Assembly (NCBI RefSeq): GCF_039909015.1
Contig: NZ_CP150919.1
Location: forward strand, 1,402,501 to 1,466,500
Origin: Pseudomonas grandcourensis
GTDB lineage: Bacteria > Pseudomonadota > Gammaproteobacteria > Pseudomonadales > Pseudomonadaceae
Reading direction: 5' to 3'
DNA length: 64,000 nt
Of the stretch, positions 1 through 9,314 are shown piece after piece. The notes beneath the pieces were generated by a model, which saw only the letters and a program-made list of their open reading frames with translations, made no database searches and was not told the origin of the DNA. The translations under genes and the position numbers were made by a program. How positions within the stretch are numbered: the stretch's first letter is position 1; each line of letters opens with the position of its first letter.

Positions 1-28
1 GCCCCGCTGTTGAGGGCGGGGCTTTTTA
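1..28. terminator. GC-rich hairpin with T-run, probably a shared terminator
   Basis: A GCCCCGC stem pairs with GCGGGGC and is followed by TTTTT on the plus strand, so it ends a plus-strand gene lying before the window. It also sits just past the end of the minus-strand cold-shock gene. Its T-run for that strand would lie outside the window, so two-way action is inferred only. Confidence 0.6.
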
Positions 29-44
29 CTAAAGCAAGTACAAG

Positions 45-254
45 TTAGATAACTTGAACTTCTTCAGCTTGCATGCCTTTCTGACCGCGGGTAGCGATGA
101 AAGAAACCTGTTGGCCTTCTTTCAGGCTTTTGAAGCCGTCGGATTGGATAGCTTTGAAGTGAACGAACAGGTCGTCACCGGATTGTGGAGTGATGAAGCC
201 GAAGCCTTTTTCATCGTTGAACCACTTAACGGTACCGGTTTGGCGATTAGACAT
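45..254 (-). CDS. CspA-family cold-shock protein
   Basis: A 69-residue single cold-shock domain, the usual length for CspA-type RNA chaperones that bind single-stranded RNA and DNA in the cytoplasm and melt RNA structure. RNP1 (KGFGFI) lies near residues 16-21 and RNP2 (LFVHF) near 29-33. The start is supported by AAGGAG eight bases before the ATG. The leader towards dcd is long, as is usual for cold-shock genes whose 5' UTR controls expression, but no UTR element was identified. Whether it is the cold-induced or a constitutive paralogue (CapB/CspD type) cannot be told from sequence alone. Confidence 0.93.
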   Translation of the reverse strand: MSNRQTGTVKWFNDEKGFGFITPQSGDDLFVHFKAIQSDGFKSLKEGQQVSFIATRGQKGMQAEEVQVI

Positions 255-607
255 GGTGTAACTCCTTGAACAAAGATAACTGCGACTCAGGAAGAACCCT
301 GGCCGAGACTGAGTGCAAAGAGCAGGAAAAATTCTTGTAGATGGTTGGATCGAAATTCAACATATCGTGTAGAGATTCTCAGTGACACAAGCAGCACAGT
401 GACGCCACCTTAACCCTTTTTACGGGACGTGCCAATGCTTCTTGCACAGGTTTCTCTGTTTTAAGGATCGGCGGTGTGACGGTTCGTCGCCAGAGCAGGT
501 AATTCCTGCCTGTTCGGCGAGAATTGCACCGCGGACTTTGAACCCGGCGGCGCGCCCGGTAAGATGCCGGACAGAATTTTTCGACCTCGCTATTCAGGAC
601 ACCCGCC
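255..607. other. Gene-free region between csp and dcd
   Basis: This 353-base stretch must hold the promoter and leader of the minus-strand cold-shock gene and the promoter of dcd. Short reading frames cross it on both strands but none has a convincing ribosome site or a recognisable product. I see no repeat or RNA gene in it. Confidence 0.5.
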
Positions 608-1174
608 ATGAGCATCAAATCGGACAAGTGGATTCGCCGCATGGCGCAGGAACACGGCATGATCGAGCCTTTCGTCGAGCGCCAGATGCGCGGTAGCGAC
701 GATAACCGTGTGATCTCCTACGGCGTGTCGAGCTATGGCTACGATGTGCGTTGCACCAATCATTTCAAGGTGTTCACCAACATCAATTCGGCCATCGTCG
801 ACCCGAAGAACTTCGATGCCGGCAGCTTCGTCGATATCCACAGCGACGTGTGCATCATCCCGCCGAACTCCTTCGCCCTGGCCAGCACCGTCGAATACTT
901 CCGCATTCCGCGTAACGTTTTGACCATTTGCCTGGGCAAAAGCACCTACGCGCGCTGCGGCATCATCGTCAACGTCACGCCGCTCGAGCCTGAGTGGGAA
1001 GGCCACGTGACCCTGGAGTTCTCCAACACCACCAATCTGCCGGCGAAAATCTACGCGAACGAAGGCGTGGCGCAGATGCTGTTCCTGGAGTCCGACGAAG
1101 AATGTGAAGTGTCCTACAAGGACCGTGGCGGCAAGTATCAGGGCCAGCGTGGCGTGACCCTGCCGCGCACCTGA
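608..1174 (+). CDS. dcd: dCTP deaminase
   Basis: A 188-residue enzyme that converts dCTP to dUTP and ammonia and so feeds dTTP synthesis through dUTPase and thymidylate synthase. The family signature GKSTYAR is at residues 110-116. The catalytic glutamate region [10 protein letters not shown]...LEFSN follows at about 124-140, with the Glu of LEFSN at 137. The C-terminal [10 protein letters not shown] matches the lid that closes over the nucleotide. Length and ends agree with gammaproteobacterial Dcd, a homotrimer. It appears to be transcribed alone, with only a weak ribosome site before the ATG. Confidence 0.97.
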   Translation: MSIKSDKWIRRMAQEHGMIEPFVERQMRGSDDNRVISYGVSSYGYDVRCTNHFKVFTNINSAIVDPKNFDAGSFVDIHSDVCIIPPNSFALASTVEYFRIPRNVLTICLGKSTYARCGIIVNVTPLEPEWEGHVTLEFSNTTNLPAKIYANEGVAQMLFLESDEECEVSYKDRGGKYQGQRGVTLPRT

Positions 1175-1281
1175 GTCAACCGTCTGACAAATGTCGGGAA
1201 TTCCTGAGCGAGCGTACACTCTATGGGGTGTACTGTTCCGATCCGCGCAAGGCGGGTCGGGCCATCGCTCAGGAGCGTTAA

Positions 1282-1491
1282 ATGAAGATCGATCCGCGAA
1301 TCAGTGCCGAACTGGCAAGGCTTGAACCCAATCAGGTTGGCGTTCTGGCCTGGTCCTTGTTGGCACACCCGCCCGTCAGCATGGCAGGGGGTATTCCCGG
1401 CCAGCCTGATCCTGATACCCCTAACGAACAGCCTAACGAACCGGGCGAGCCTACGCTGCCGGATGAGCCGCCGCCTGCGCCTGTCGTCTGA
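1282..1491 (+). CDS. Small proline-rich acidic hypothetical protein
   Basis: A 69-residue protein with a good AGGAGCG ribosome site seven bases before the ATG. The first 35 residues look like a short amphipathic segment (ELARLEPNQVGVLAWSLLA). The second half is almost entirely Pro, Glu, Asp, Asn and Gly and is probably disordered. There is no signal peptide or known domain. It stands alone between dcd and the importer operon and is followed by a perfect palindrome. The ribosome site and sensible composition favour a real gene; the function is unknown. Confidence 0.6.
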   Translation: MKIDPRISAELARLEPNQVGVLAWSLLAHPPVSMAGGIPGQPDPDTPNEQPNEPGEPTLPDEPPPAPVV

Positions 1492-1517
1492 TTACCAGTG
1501 ACTACAGATCAAAATAA

Positions 1518-1545
1518 TGTGGGAGCGAGCCTGCTCGCTCCCACA
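1518..1545. repeat. Perfect REP-like palindrome, possible terminator
   Basis: Two 13-base arms (TGTGGGAGCGAGC and its complement) are separated by two bases. The arms match the outer part of the REPINs found elsewhere in the window, but the middle is missing, as if a REPIN had collapsed. It lies between convergent genes and could end both; a T-rich stretch follows it on the minus strand. Confidence 0.75.
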
Positions 1546-1561
1546 GGTTTTGCTGTAGTCG

Positions 1562-2326
1562 TTACTTCAGGTTGCCGCTGAGGAACTGCTTCAACCGCTC
1601 GCTTTTCGGATTGCCCAGCACCTCTTCCGGCGCGCCTTCTTCCTCCACCAGGCCCTGGTGCAGAAACAGCACCTGGCTCGACACTTTGCGGGCGAAGCTC
1701 ATTTCGTGGGTCACCATGATCATGGTCCGGCCTTCTTCGGCCAGGCCCTGGATCACCTTGAGCACTTCACCCACCAGTTCCGGGTCCAGCGCCGAGGTCG
1801 GCTCGTCGAACAGCATGACTTCCGGCTCCATGGCCAGTGCACGGGCAATCGCTACCCGTTGTTGCTGACCGCCGGACAGGAAGGCCGGGTATTGGTCGGC
1901 CACGCGGGACGCCAGCCCCACCTTGTCGAGGTAGCGCCGGGCGCGGTCCTCGGCTTCTTTCCTGTCGCAGCCCAGTACCCGGCGCGGCGCCATGGTGATG
2001 TTTTCCAGCACCGTCATGTGGCTCCACAGGTTGAAATGCTGGAACACCATGGCCAGGCGGGTGCGAATCCGCTGCAGTTCATCGGCGTCGGCCACGTGCA
2101 TGCCGTGACGATCCTTGATCATGCGGATGTTCTGCCCGTCGAGGCTCATGGCGCCGTCGTTGGGTTGTTCCAGGAAGTTGATGCAGCGCAGAAAGGTGCT
2201 TTTACCCGAGCCGCTGGCGCCGATCAGGCTGATGACGTCGCCGGTCTTGGCCTTGAGCGAAACACCTTTGAGGACTTCATGGTCGCCGTAGCTTTTATGC
2301 AGGCCTTCGATGGTCAGTTTGTACAT
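1562..2326 (-). CDS. Polar amino-acid ABC transporter ATP-binding protein (HisP/AotP type)
   Basis: A 254-residue ATPase that powers uptake of basic amino acids at the inner membrane. Walker A (GASGSGKST) is at residues 36-44, the signature LSGGQQQR about 152-159 and Walker B VMLFDEP about 172-178, all intact. The insert after the Q-loop and the overall length match HisP/ArgT-system ATPases. It is the last gene of a five-gene minus-strand operon and starts 13 bases after the deacylase gene. Substrate choice (histidine, arginine, ornithine or lysine) cannot be fixed from the ATPase. Confidence 0.92.
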   Translation of the reverse strand: MYKLTIEGLHKSYGDHEVLKGVSLKAKTGDVISLIGASGSGKSTFLRCINFLEQPNDGAMSLDGQNIRMIKDRHGMHVADADELQRIRTRLAMVFQHFNLWSHMTVLENITMAPRRVLGCDRKEAEDRARRYLDKVGLASRVADQYPAFLSGGQQQRVAIARALAMEPEVMLFDEPTSALDPELVGEVLKVIQGLAEEGRTMIMVTHEMSFARKVSSQVLFLHQGLVEEEGAPEEVLGNPKSERLKQFLSGNLK

Positions 2327-2339
2327 GGGGCATGCATCC

Positions 2340-3458
2340 TCAAGGCGAAAGTAGATAGCCGCTGCGATAGGCTTCGGTGCCCGCGACGTGGGCGATCACC
2401 ATGCCGGCAGTGGCCATGCGGCGCAGCGAGCGGGCGTACATCAGCCCGGCTGTGGCGCAATGAACCGGAGTGACCCGATCGTTGACCGGATCAATGATCT
2501 CGGCGATCAGTTGCCCGGCTTCAAGGTATTCACCCGGCAATGCGGTGAACACCAGCAGTCCGCCCACCGGCGTGGCCACCGGCTCGACACCGGCCAGCGG
2601 TGTCGCCGGGTAGGGCAGGTCGGGAAGGGGCGCGGGTTCGCCGGCGATCGCGCCGTATTGGATCAGGTAATCGATCAGTGCCTGGCAATCGAGGCTGGCC
2701 ATCGGGTGATTGACGTCGCCCTGACCGCGCAATTCGACGGTCACCGAAAAACTGCCTGGCGGAATGTCGAAGTGCTCGCCGAAGCGTTCCTTTAACTGCC
2801 ACCACAGCAGGGTGAAGCATTCGTCGAATGACTGGCCGCCGGAATCGGTTGCCAGCAGGCTGGCTTGGGCGCCGATGTAGCGGGCCAGCGGCTCGACCTG
2901 CGGCCAGGCATCCGGCGTGGTGTAGAGGTGAGCGACCGCTTCGAAATCGCAATGCAGGTCGAGCACCATGTCGGCATCGCAGGCCAGCCGCTGCAGAGTC
3001 AGGCGCTGGGATTGCAATTGGGTGCCGGCGGTCTGGCGGGCCAGCGCATCGCGCAGGTTGCTGCGGATCAGTTGCAGGTTGTGCTGCGGATCGTCACCGA
3101 GCTTGCCTTCGATCGCGTTGCCGACTTCCTCACTGAGGTCGACGAACCAGCGGTTGAAGTTCTGGCCGCTTTCCAGCTCGTAGCGACCCAGCGGCACATC
3201 CATCAGTACCTGTTCCAGGCCCACCGGGTTGGCGACGGGCACCAGCACGATTTCGCTGCGCAGGCGACCGGCGGCTTCCAGTTCCGCCAGGCGTTGCTTG
3301 AGGTGCCAGGCCACCAGCATGCCGGGCATTTCGTCGGCGTGCAGGGAGGCCTGGATGTAGATCTTGCCGTTGGCCGGTTGTGGGCCGAAGTGAAAACTGT
3401 GGATCTGTCTCGCGGTCCCCGGCAGCGGGGCCAACAGGTCATGTTTCTGGTGGCGCAT
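2340..3458 (-). CDS. Succinylglutamate desuccinylase/aspartoacylase family (M14-like) metallohydrolase
   Basis: A 372-residue cytoplasmic protein of the M14 zinc carboxypeptidase/AstE-like fold. The expected zinc ligands are visible: HADE near residues 41-44 and DLHCD near 167-171, with an [11 protein letters not shown] stretch near the catalytic acidic region. The C-terminal third resembles the barrel domain seen in this family. It has no signal peptide. It lies inside the importer operon between the second permease and the ATPase. From memory, the aot operon of P. aeruginosa carries a similar gene in the same place. A role in cleaving an acylated amino acid or peptide brought in by the importer is inference. 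Confidence 0.85.
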   Translation of the reverse strand: MRHQKHDLLAPLPGTARQIHSFHFGPQPANGKIYIQASLHADEMPGMLVAWHLKQRLAELEAAGRLRSEIVLVPVANPVGLEQVLMDVPLGRYELESGQNFNRWFVDLSEEVGNAIEGKLGDDPQHNLQLIRSNLRDALARQTAGTQLQSQRLTLQRLACDADMVLDLHCDFEAVAHLYTTPDAWPQVEPLARYIGAQASLLATDSGGQSFDECFTLLWWQLKERFGEHFDIPPGSFSVTVELRGQGDVNHPMASLDCQALIDYLIQYGAIAGEPAPLPDLPYPATPLAGVEPVATPVGGLLVFTALPGEYLEAGQLIAEIIDPVNDRVTPVHCATAGLMYARSLRRMATAGMVIAHVAGTEAYRSGYLLSP

Positions 3459-3485
3459 CTGTTGTTTCCTGAAGCAGGTTGAGAC

Positions 3486-4196
3486 CTAGTGGGTCGGCCC
3501 GAGGAAGGCCAGCCATCGGCGTTCGGCAAGGCGGAACAGGCCGACCAGCGCAAAAGTGACGGTCAGGTAGATCAGCGCGGCGATGCCGAACGACTGGAAG
3601 GTCAGGAAGGTCGCCGAGTTGGCGTCCCGCGCGACTTTCAGGATATCCGGGATGGTCGCGGTGAAGGCCACGGTGGTCGAGTGCAGCATCAGGATCACTT
3701 CGTTGCTGTAGTACGGCAACGAGCGACGCAAGGCCGATGGCATGATCACATAGGCGTACAACTTCCAACCGGTCAGGCCGTAAGCCTTGGCCGCTTCGAC
3801 TTCGCCGTGGTTCATGCTGCGAATGGCCCCGGCGAAAATCTCCGTGGTGTAGGCGCAGGTGTTCAGGGCGAAGGCCAGGATCGTGCAGTTCATCGCATCG
3901 CGAAAGAATGCGTCCAGTACGGGCTGGGCCCGAATGGCGGCCAGGCTGTAGATCCCGGTGTAGCAGATCAGCAGCTGGATATAGAGCGGCGTGCCACGGA
4001 ACAGGTAGGTATAGAACTGCACCGGCCAACGGATGTAGAAGTGCGGCGATACACGGGCGATGGACAGCGGGATCGACACGATAAAACCGAAGAAGATCGA
4101 AGCGCTGAGCAGCCACATCGTCATGGCCAGGCCGGTGATGTTGTTGCCGTCGCTATAGAGGAAGGGTTTCCAGTATTCCTGCAGAAGTTCGATCAT
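3486..4196 (-). CDS. Amino-acid ABC transporter permease (HisM/AotM type)
   Basis: A 236-residue inner-membrane permease with about five hydrophobic helices and the cytoplasmic EAA loop (GEVEAAKAYGLTGWKLY near residues 130-146) that docks with the ATPase. Its ATG overlaps the stop of the upstream permease by four bases, so the pair is translationally coupled and probably forms the heterodimeric pore. Length fits HisM. It should work with the binding protein, the other permease and the ATPase of the same operon. Confidence 0.92.
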   Translation of the reverse strand: MIELLQEYWKPFLYSDGNNITGLAMTMWLLSASIFFGFIVSIPLSIARVSPHFYIRWPVQFYTYLFRGTPLYIQLLICYTGIYSLAAIRAQPVLDAFFRDAMNCTILAFALNTCAYTTEIFAGAIRSMNHGEVEAAKAYGLTGWKLYAYVIMPSALRRSLPYYSNEVILMLHSTTVAFTATIPDILKVARDANSATFLTFQSFGIAALIYLTVTFALVGLFRLAERRWLAFLGPTH

Positions 4197-4921
4197 CGTA
4201 CGGCCTCTCGGGTACCGGCGGAGTAACGACGTTCGAGCCAGCGCAGAATGAAGTTGGACGCGCTGGTGATCACCAGATAGATCAGCGCTGCAATTACCAG
4301 GAAGTAAAACAGCTGATAGCTGCTTTTGCCGGCGTCCTGGGCAGCCTTGACCAGGTCGGCGAGGCCGATGATCGACACCAGGGCGGTGGCCTTGAGCATC
4401 ACCATCCAGTTGTTGCCGATACCCGGCAGGGCATAACGCATCATCTGCGGGAACACCACGATCCAGAAACGCTGGCCGCGCTTGAGGCCATAGGCGGTGG
4501 CCGCTTCGACCTGACCCCGTGGGACGGCGAGAATCGCGCCACGGAAGGTTTCGGTGAAATACGCACCGTAGATGAAGCCCAGGGTGATGACCCCGGCGCT
4601 AAACGGGTTGATCTCGATGTATTCCCATTCCATGTAATCGGTAAACGAGGTCAGCCAGGTTTGCAGGCTGTAGAAGATCAGCAGCATCAGGACCAGATCC
4701 GGAACGCCGCGAATGAGTGTGGTGTAGAGCTGGGCAGGCACGCGCATCAGTTTGACTTTTGACAGCTTGGCACTGGCGCCGAGCAGCCCGAGCAACACGG
4801 CTACCAACAGCGACAACGCCGACAACTTGATCGTCATCCAGGTGCCTTGCATCAGCAGCGGACCGAAGCCCTTGAGGCTGAAGGCAGAGAGCCCCAGATT
4901 TTCTAATAGGATTTCGAACAT
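4193..4921 (-). CDS. Amino-acid ABC transporter permease (HisQ/AotQ type)
   Basis: A 242-residue permease with several transmembrane segments and an EAA loop (GQVEAATAYGLKRGQRF near residues 136-152). It starts 56 bases after the binding-protein gene, with a stem-loop in between, and ends in a four-base overlap with the next permease. The Shine-Dalgarno sequence is weak. Together with its partner it forms the membrane channel of the importer. Confidence 0.92.
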   Translation of the reverse strand: MFEILLENLGLSAFSLKGFGPLLMQGTWMTIKLSALSLLVAVLLGLLGASAKLSKVKLMRVPAQLYTTLIRGVPDLVLMLLIFYSLQTWLTSFTDYMEWEYIEINPFSAGVITLGFIYGAYFTETFRGAILAVPRGQVEAATAYGLKRGQRFWIVVFPQMMRYALPGIGNNWMVMLKATALVSIIGLADLVKAAQDAGKSSYQLFYFLVIAALIYLVITSASNFILRWLERRYSAGTREAVR

Positions 4922-4943
4922 AAATCAGCAACCTGATCGGATG

Positions 4944-4971
4944 AAAAAAGCGCCCATCGAGAGATGGGCGC
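4944..4971 (-). terminator. Hairpin with T-run inside the importer operon
   Basis: Nine paired bases (GCGCCCATC with GATGGGCGC) around a GAGA loop, followed on the minus strand by a T-run. It sits between the binding-protein gene and the first permease gene, which fits partial termination that yields more binding protein than membrane subunits. Confidence 0.75.
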
Positions 4972-4977
4972 CGGGCA

Positions 4978-5760
4978 TTATTTGCCGCTGTACAGATTCA
5001 GATCGCCAAAGTGTTTCTTCTGAATGGTGGCGTAGGTGCCATCATCGTGTAACGCTTTGATACCTTTATCCAAAAGTGCTTTCAGCTCGGTGTTACCTTT
5101 CTTAATGCCAACGGCTGTTTTGGCTGGCAGCAAAGCGTTGTCGACCGGCTTGGTGACATCGTAGTCGGTACCCTGTGGCGACTTCAGGAAGCCCAGTTCG
5201 GCTTGCAGCATGTCCTGGATCCCTGCATCGAGACGACCCGAAGTCAGGTCGGCGTAGACCTGATCCTGGTTGGCGTAAGCCTGGGTTTTCACCCCGGCCT
5301 TGTCCAGAACGGCCTTGGCATAGGCTTCCTGAATGGTGCCTTGTTCGTAACCGACGGTTTTGCCCTTGAGCGAGGCAACGTCTTCAGTCACGCCGGAACC
5401 TTTCTTGAACACGTAGGCGGTAGGGCCGGAGAACAGCTCGCTGGAGAAGTCGATGACTTTTTCGCGGGCTTCAGTAACGGTCATCGACGAGATCACTCCG
5501 TCGAATTTATTGGCTTTCAGGCCCGGAATCATGCCATCGAAGTCACTTTCGACCCACTTGCACTTGACCTTCAGTTCGGCGCAGATCGCGTTGCCCAGAT
5601 CGATGTCAAAGCCTACCAGGCTGCCATCGGCCGCTTTCGATTCGAACGGTGCGTAGGAAGGGTCAACGCCGAAACGCAGTTCTTTGTACTCCTTCGCCAT
5701 GGCGGAGCCAGCAGCCATGCACAACGCCAGTGCAGAAAGGGTCAGCAATGCTTTTTTCAT
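4978..5760 (-). CDS. Basic amino-acid ABC transporter periplasmic binding protein (HisJ/ArgT/AotJ family)
   Basis: A 260-residue family-3 solute-binding protein. A classic signal peptide (basic start, hydrophobic core, cleavage near SAMA-KEY at about residue 22) sends it to the periplasm. The binding-protein signature GFDIDLGNAICAEL is at about 49-62 and the EREKVIDFS-type hinge region (TEAREKVIDFS) at about 99-109. AGGGA precedes the ATG. It heads the operon, as in other polar amino-acid importers. Histidine, lysine, arginine and ornithine are all possible ligands. No argR gene follows the operon, so it is probably not the aot locus itself. Confidence 0.92.
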   Translation of the reverse strand: MKKALLTLSALALCMAAGSAMAKEYKELRFGVDPSYAPFESKAADGSLVGFDIDLGNAICAELKVKCKWVESDFDGMIPGLKANKFDGVISSMTVTEAREKVIDFSSELFSGPTAYVFKKGSGVTEDVASLKGKTVGYEQGTIQEAYAKAVLDKAGVKTQAYANQDQVYADLTSGRLDAGIQDMLQAELGFLKSPQGTDYDVTKPVDNALLPAKTAVGIKKGNTELKALLDKGIKALHDDGTYATIQKKHFGDLNLYSGK

Positions 5761-6105
5761 TATTCAATCCCTAAAAACCAATATGAGCGCTTGTGGCGCA
5801 GAATTATTGTTACTGGAAAGCGTAAGACCTGTTGAAAGTAGCAATTTCCGAACCAGAGTGCCGAACAAGCGTTTTAAAAGGTGCTTGGAAATGGCCGGAG
5901 ACAGATTTATGCACGAAAACGGGCGCAGGGAAATGGGTGCACCAAATCATCTCGCCACAAAAAACGGTTTGACTGAGCAGGGTCACCAGGCTCTCTACAT
6001 CGTCGACACGACTTGTCCTTGCGTCAGCGCAACGGCGATGGCGGTTTGACATTCAAACTCTATGTTGAATATCAGACCGCCATCGCGAGTAAGTAAAGGG
6101 CTGGG
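5761..6105. other. Gene-free region between the importer operon and quiP
   Basis: This 345-base stretch holds the promoter of the importer operon near 5761-5810. A long imperfect hairpin (6035-6086) lies just past the end of quiP. An 80-codon minus-strand frame at 5810-6052 has no recognisable product and no clear ribosome site, so I do not call it. Confidence 0.5.
6035..6086. repeat. REPIN-like hairpin remnant
   Basis: Perfect 11-base arms (GCGATGGCGGT and its complement) enclose a further partly paired TTGACATTCAA...TTGAATATCAG section. The arms match the inner part of the complete REPINs in this window, while the outer GTGGGAGCGAGC parts are missing. It could also serve as the 3' end signal for quiP. 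Confidence 0.6.
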
Positions 6106-8556
6106 TTACTTTCCTGGAGACAGTGTCAACCGCGCCTTGCCATAGGCATTGTCGAAGTTCTGCGGCTGCATCGGCAGGCTCATGTACTGGCCCTTGAGCC
6201 ACGGTTCGATGCTGTTGAGGTAGTTCGGGCTGGCCGGGTTGCCGGACTGACCGGTGCCGTTCTGCGCCATCAGCGGTTCGGACTGGCCGAAGTCGACAAT
6301 AAAGCGCATGGCTGGCGCCAGCGTGGTGTTGAAGTCCTGGCCCCAGGCGAAGGCGGCGGTGTTGAGGGTGGTGTGATCGCCGCCGGCCGGCAGGGGGCCG
6401 CGTACGGTCTGGCCGCTGGCGTTCTTCCATTCATAGCGATGCAGTTTGCCCCACTGCCAGGCTTTGTGATCGCCGCCCAACTGGCTGTCGCCGGCGCTGA
6501 TCGCTGCGGCGAGGCTGCGTGCGAGGATCGCCGGTTTGTCTTCTTTCTGTGCGGTGCGCACGTCATCCCAGAACGGGCTGTCCTCACGCCCGAGCAAGTG
6601 ATCGGCCTGGGCCGCGAAGGACAACTTGCCGTCGGCGACAAAGGCTTTCCACGCCGGGCTGCTTTCCGGGCCCAGTTCATCGAGGAAGATCTGTCGCGTG
6701 CTTTCCTGCAGGAACAGTTCGTAGATGGCGGCATCGGTGGAGGTCGGGCCGAGCTTGCCGTCGAACGCCATCAAGCGGCTGTAGGCTTCGTGTGCCTTGG
6801 CGCGATCGGCCGCCGGCAAGGCGTCCATGGCTTGTTTGAGCGGCTGGGCCATGCCCGGCGCTTCGAACATTTTCTTCAGCTTGGCAGCGAAGGTAGTGGT
6901 CTGGTCGTATTGCATGGCGATCAGGCTACGGCTGTCGTGCTTGCCTGCACCGGCCAGTTCGGCCAAGCGCTCGCCGCGCTCCGGAGCCGCCCATGAATTG
7001 GACAACTGCATGCCGTAGCCATGGGGAATGACCCGCTGGTTGGCAGTGCCGAGCCAGCCCTGGGCCGGGTCCTGGTCGTACGGGTGCAGCATCGGGTCGG
7101 CGTAACCGTCCCAATCGTATCGACCTTCCCAACCCGGCGAGGGCAGCAGGCCTTCACCTTCACGGCGGTTCGGGTAGCGGCCGGTGACTTGCCAGCCGAT
7201 GTGGCTGGCATCGGCGAACACCAGGTTCAGCGCGATGGCGCGGATTTCGCGGCTGGCATCCGAAGCTTTCTCGACGCTCTGGGCGCGGGACAGGTCGAAG
7301 AACGCGTCCAGGGTCTTGTCGTCGGTGAAGCTCGGCGTCTGCAAGGCCAGGCCGAAACCATTGGCCAGCGTGGTGCCCTGGGCGCTGTTGAGCAGCGGGC
7401 CATGGCGGGTTTCGTACACGGCTTCGCGAATCGAGCGCTGGCCTTTGACGAAGTAGGTTTCGTTACGCACGATCACCGGCTGCCACTTCCCGGCGTTTTC
7501 GTAGGTCAGCCCGTTGCCCTGACGCTTGATTTTCTCCAGGAACAGGTCCTGGTTGTCGCCCATCACGGACGTCATGCTCCACGCCACTTTGCCGTTGAAA
7601 CCGCCAAGCACCATCGGCAGGCCCGCGATGGTCACGCCGGACGCCTGATATTTCGGCGCGCGAATCTGCACATAACTGAACAACGAAGGCACGCCCAGCG
7701 GGCCGTGACTGTCACTGGCCAACAGGCTCTTGCCGCTGCGACTGCGTTGCGGGGCGATGGCCCAGTTGTTCGACGAGGTGGCGCCCAGCAGGTTCAGATC
7801 CGACAGTTGGCCCGTGGCTTTGCTGAGCTCGGTCAGCCCCGGTACTTGCCCGTTGAGCTTGAGGCCTTGCAGTTTTTCGCTTTCGGCGGCCGGCAGTTTT
7901 TCGTCGGGAGCCGACGGCGTCAGCCACGCCAGTTTGTCGGTGGTGACGGTCTGGGCCAGTACCAGCGAGGAAATTTCTTCCGGCAGGTTGGTCGACTGGC
8001 TGAAGTTCAGCAGGCAGAAAATCAGCGCCGAATCTTCCGGCTGCCAGTACTCAGGCTTGTAGCCGGTGGCTGCCAGATCCGCCGGCAGTTTGTCGCGGTA
8101 GCGGAACAGGTAGGCGTTGACCCCCCGCGCATAGACTTCGAAGAAACGCTTGAGGCGCGGCGAAGAAGCCTTGTACAACTCGCCGGCACTTTTCTTCAGG
8201 TTGACCGCCCGCATGTAGCGGTCGGCATCCAGCAGGTCCGCGCCGTGCATCTCGGCCAAACGGCCCTGGGCCAGCAGGCGCAGGGTGACCATCTGGGTGA
8301 TGCGGTCGCTGGCATGCACGTAACCGAGGGTGAACAGCGCGTCGTGGAAGCTGTTGCTTTCGATCAGCGGCATGCCCATGGCATTGCGGCGCACCGAAAC
8401 GCTCTGCGCCAGGCCCTTGAGTGGTTGTACACCGGAGGTCGGCGGGAGGGTGTCCTGGGCGTTGAAGTTCTGACAACCGGTCAGGCTCAACACACCGGCC
8501 ACTGCTGCGGCAACGCCGAACCGGGGTAGAAAATGAGTAAGGGCTGGCGAGGCCAT
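6106..8556 (-). CDS. quiP: Penicillin-acylase-family N-terminal-nucleophile hydrolase, QuiP-type acyl-homoserine lactone acylase
   Basis: An 816-residue precursor of the Ntn-hydrolase family, which cleaves itself into alpha and beta chains. The expected beta-chain start is Ser262 in the stretch [12 protein letters not shown] (residues 258-269). The N-terminus carries a signal with the lipobox LTGC, predicting lipidation at Cys28 and an envelope location. Length and motifs fit QuiP, which removes the acyl chain from long-chain homoserine-lactone signals. The run of genes from here to pdxH matches the order around quiP that I recall from P. aeruginosa, which favours QuiP over PvdQ or a beta-lactam acylase. 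True substrates may be broader. It is divergent from the following isochorismatase-like gene. Confidence 0.85.
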   Translation of the reverse strand: MASPALTHFLPRFGVAAAVAGVLSLTGCQNFNAQDTLPPTSGVQPLKGLAQSVSVRRNAMGMPLIESNSFHDALFTLGYVHASDRITQMVTLRLLAQGRLAEMHGADLLDADRYMRAVNLKKSAGELYKASSPRLKRFFEVYARGVNAYLFRYRDKLPADLAATGYKPEYWQPEDSALIFCLLNFSQSTNLPEEISSLVLAQTVTTDKLAWLTPSAPDEKLPAAESEKLQGLKLNGQVPGLTELSKATGQLSDLNLLGATSSNNWAIAPQRSRSGKSLLASDSHGPLGVPSLFSYVQIRAPKYQASGVTIAGLPMVLGGFNGKVAWSMTSVMGDNQDLFLEKIKRQGNGLTYENAGKWQPVIVRNETYFVKGQRSIREAVYETRHGPLLNSAQGTTLANGFGLALQTPSFTDDKTLDAFFDLSRAQSVEKASDASREIRAIALNLVFADASHIGWQVTGRYPNRREGEGLLPSPGWEGRYDWDGYADPMLHPYDQDPAQGWLGTANQRVIPHGYGMQLSNSWAAPERGERLAELAGAGKHDSRSLIAMQYDQTTTFAAKLKKMFEAPGMAQPLKQAMDALPAADRAKAHEAYSRLMAFDGKLGPTSTDAAIYELFLQESTRQIFLDELGPESSPAWKAFVADGKLSFAAQADHLLGREDSPFWDDVRTAQKEDKPAILARSLAAAISAGDSQLGGDHKAWQWGKLHRYEWKNASGQTVRGPLPAGGDHTTLNTAAFAWGQDFNTTLAPAMRFIVDFGQSEPLMAQNGTGQSGNPASPNYLNSIEPWLKGQYMSLPMQPQNFDNAYGKARLTLSPGK

Positions 8557-8751
8557 GGCAAAGCTCCTGCGGGGGTAGAGGCGGCGGCGCGCAATAAAGG
8601 CGCTACGTTAGTGAGCGGGAGGTGGCCGCGCAAGCGGGGTACAAGGTTATTTCAGGATTTGTCTGATAAACCGGAAAGATCGCAGTCTTGCCAGTCGCAA
8701 TGGGGGATGTTGAAGTGCGACACGCTCAACAAATCCAGGAGAACAGTCGGC

Positions 8752-9309
8752 ATGGAGCTCAAGGCAAACGCGGCACTGATCATCATCGATCAACAAAAAG
8801 GCATCCTGCATCCCGGGCTCGGTCGCAGGAATAACCCTCAGGCTGAAGAGCGCATGCAGGAATTGCTCAGCCATTGGCGGCGTACCGCCCGGCCGGTGAT
8901 TCATGTGCAGCACCTGTCCCGCTCGGAAGACTCGGTATTCTGGCCGCAGCAGTCGGGGGTGGAGTTTCAGGAGCGGTTTCAGCCAATGGCCGGTGAACGC
9001 TTGATCCAGAAGCAGGTGCCGGATGCGTTTTGTTCAACGGGGCTGGAGGCGCAGTTGCGCGAGGCGGGGATCGGGCAGTTGATCATCGTGGGTGTCGCGA
9101 CCCACAACTCGGTGGAATCCACGGCGCGTACCGCGGGCAACCTGGGGTTTGATACGTGGGTGGCCGAGGATGCGTGCTTTACCTTCGACAAGGCTGATTT
9201 TTTCGGCCAGGCCCATAGCGCCGAAGAGGTGCATGGGATGTCGCTGGGGAATTTGCACGGTGAGTATGCGACGGTTGTCAGTACTGCCTACCTATTAAGG
9301 GCTGACTGA
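8752..9309 (+). CDS. Isochorismatase-fold cysteine hydrolase family protein with Ser at the nucleophile position
   Basis: A 185-residue protein of the isochorismatase/nicotinamidase-like fold. The ATG at 8752 has an AGGAGA ribosome site; upstream in-frame starts lack one. The fold's catalytic Asp (ALIIIDQQKG, Asp13) and Lys (Lys87 in LIQKQ) are present. The nucleophile loop reads GVATHNSVESTAR, so Ser120 stands where hydrolases of the family usually have Cys. It may be an inactive or altered-chemistry member. No pathway is suggested by the neighbours. Confidence 0.85.
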   Translation: MELKANAALIIIDQQKGILHPGLGRRNNPQAEERMQELLSHWRRTARPVIHVQHLSRSEDSVFWPQQSGVEFQERFQPMAGERLIQKQVPDAFCSTGLEAQLREAGIGQLIIVGVATHNSVESTARTAGNLGFDTWVAEDACFTFDKADFFGQAHSAEEVHGMSLGNLHGEYATVVSTAYLLRAD

Positions 9310-9314
9310 AAACC

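Noticed and set aside
5810..6052. 80-codon minus-strand frame after the importer operon
   Set aside because: No ribosome site, no family resemblance, and it runs into the REPIN-like hairpin.
7021..8529. 502-codon plus-strand frame opposite quiP
   Set aside because: A GC-rich third-position shadow of quiP; the product lacks protein-like composition and has no ribosome site.
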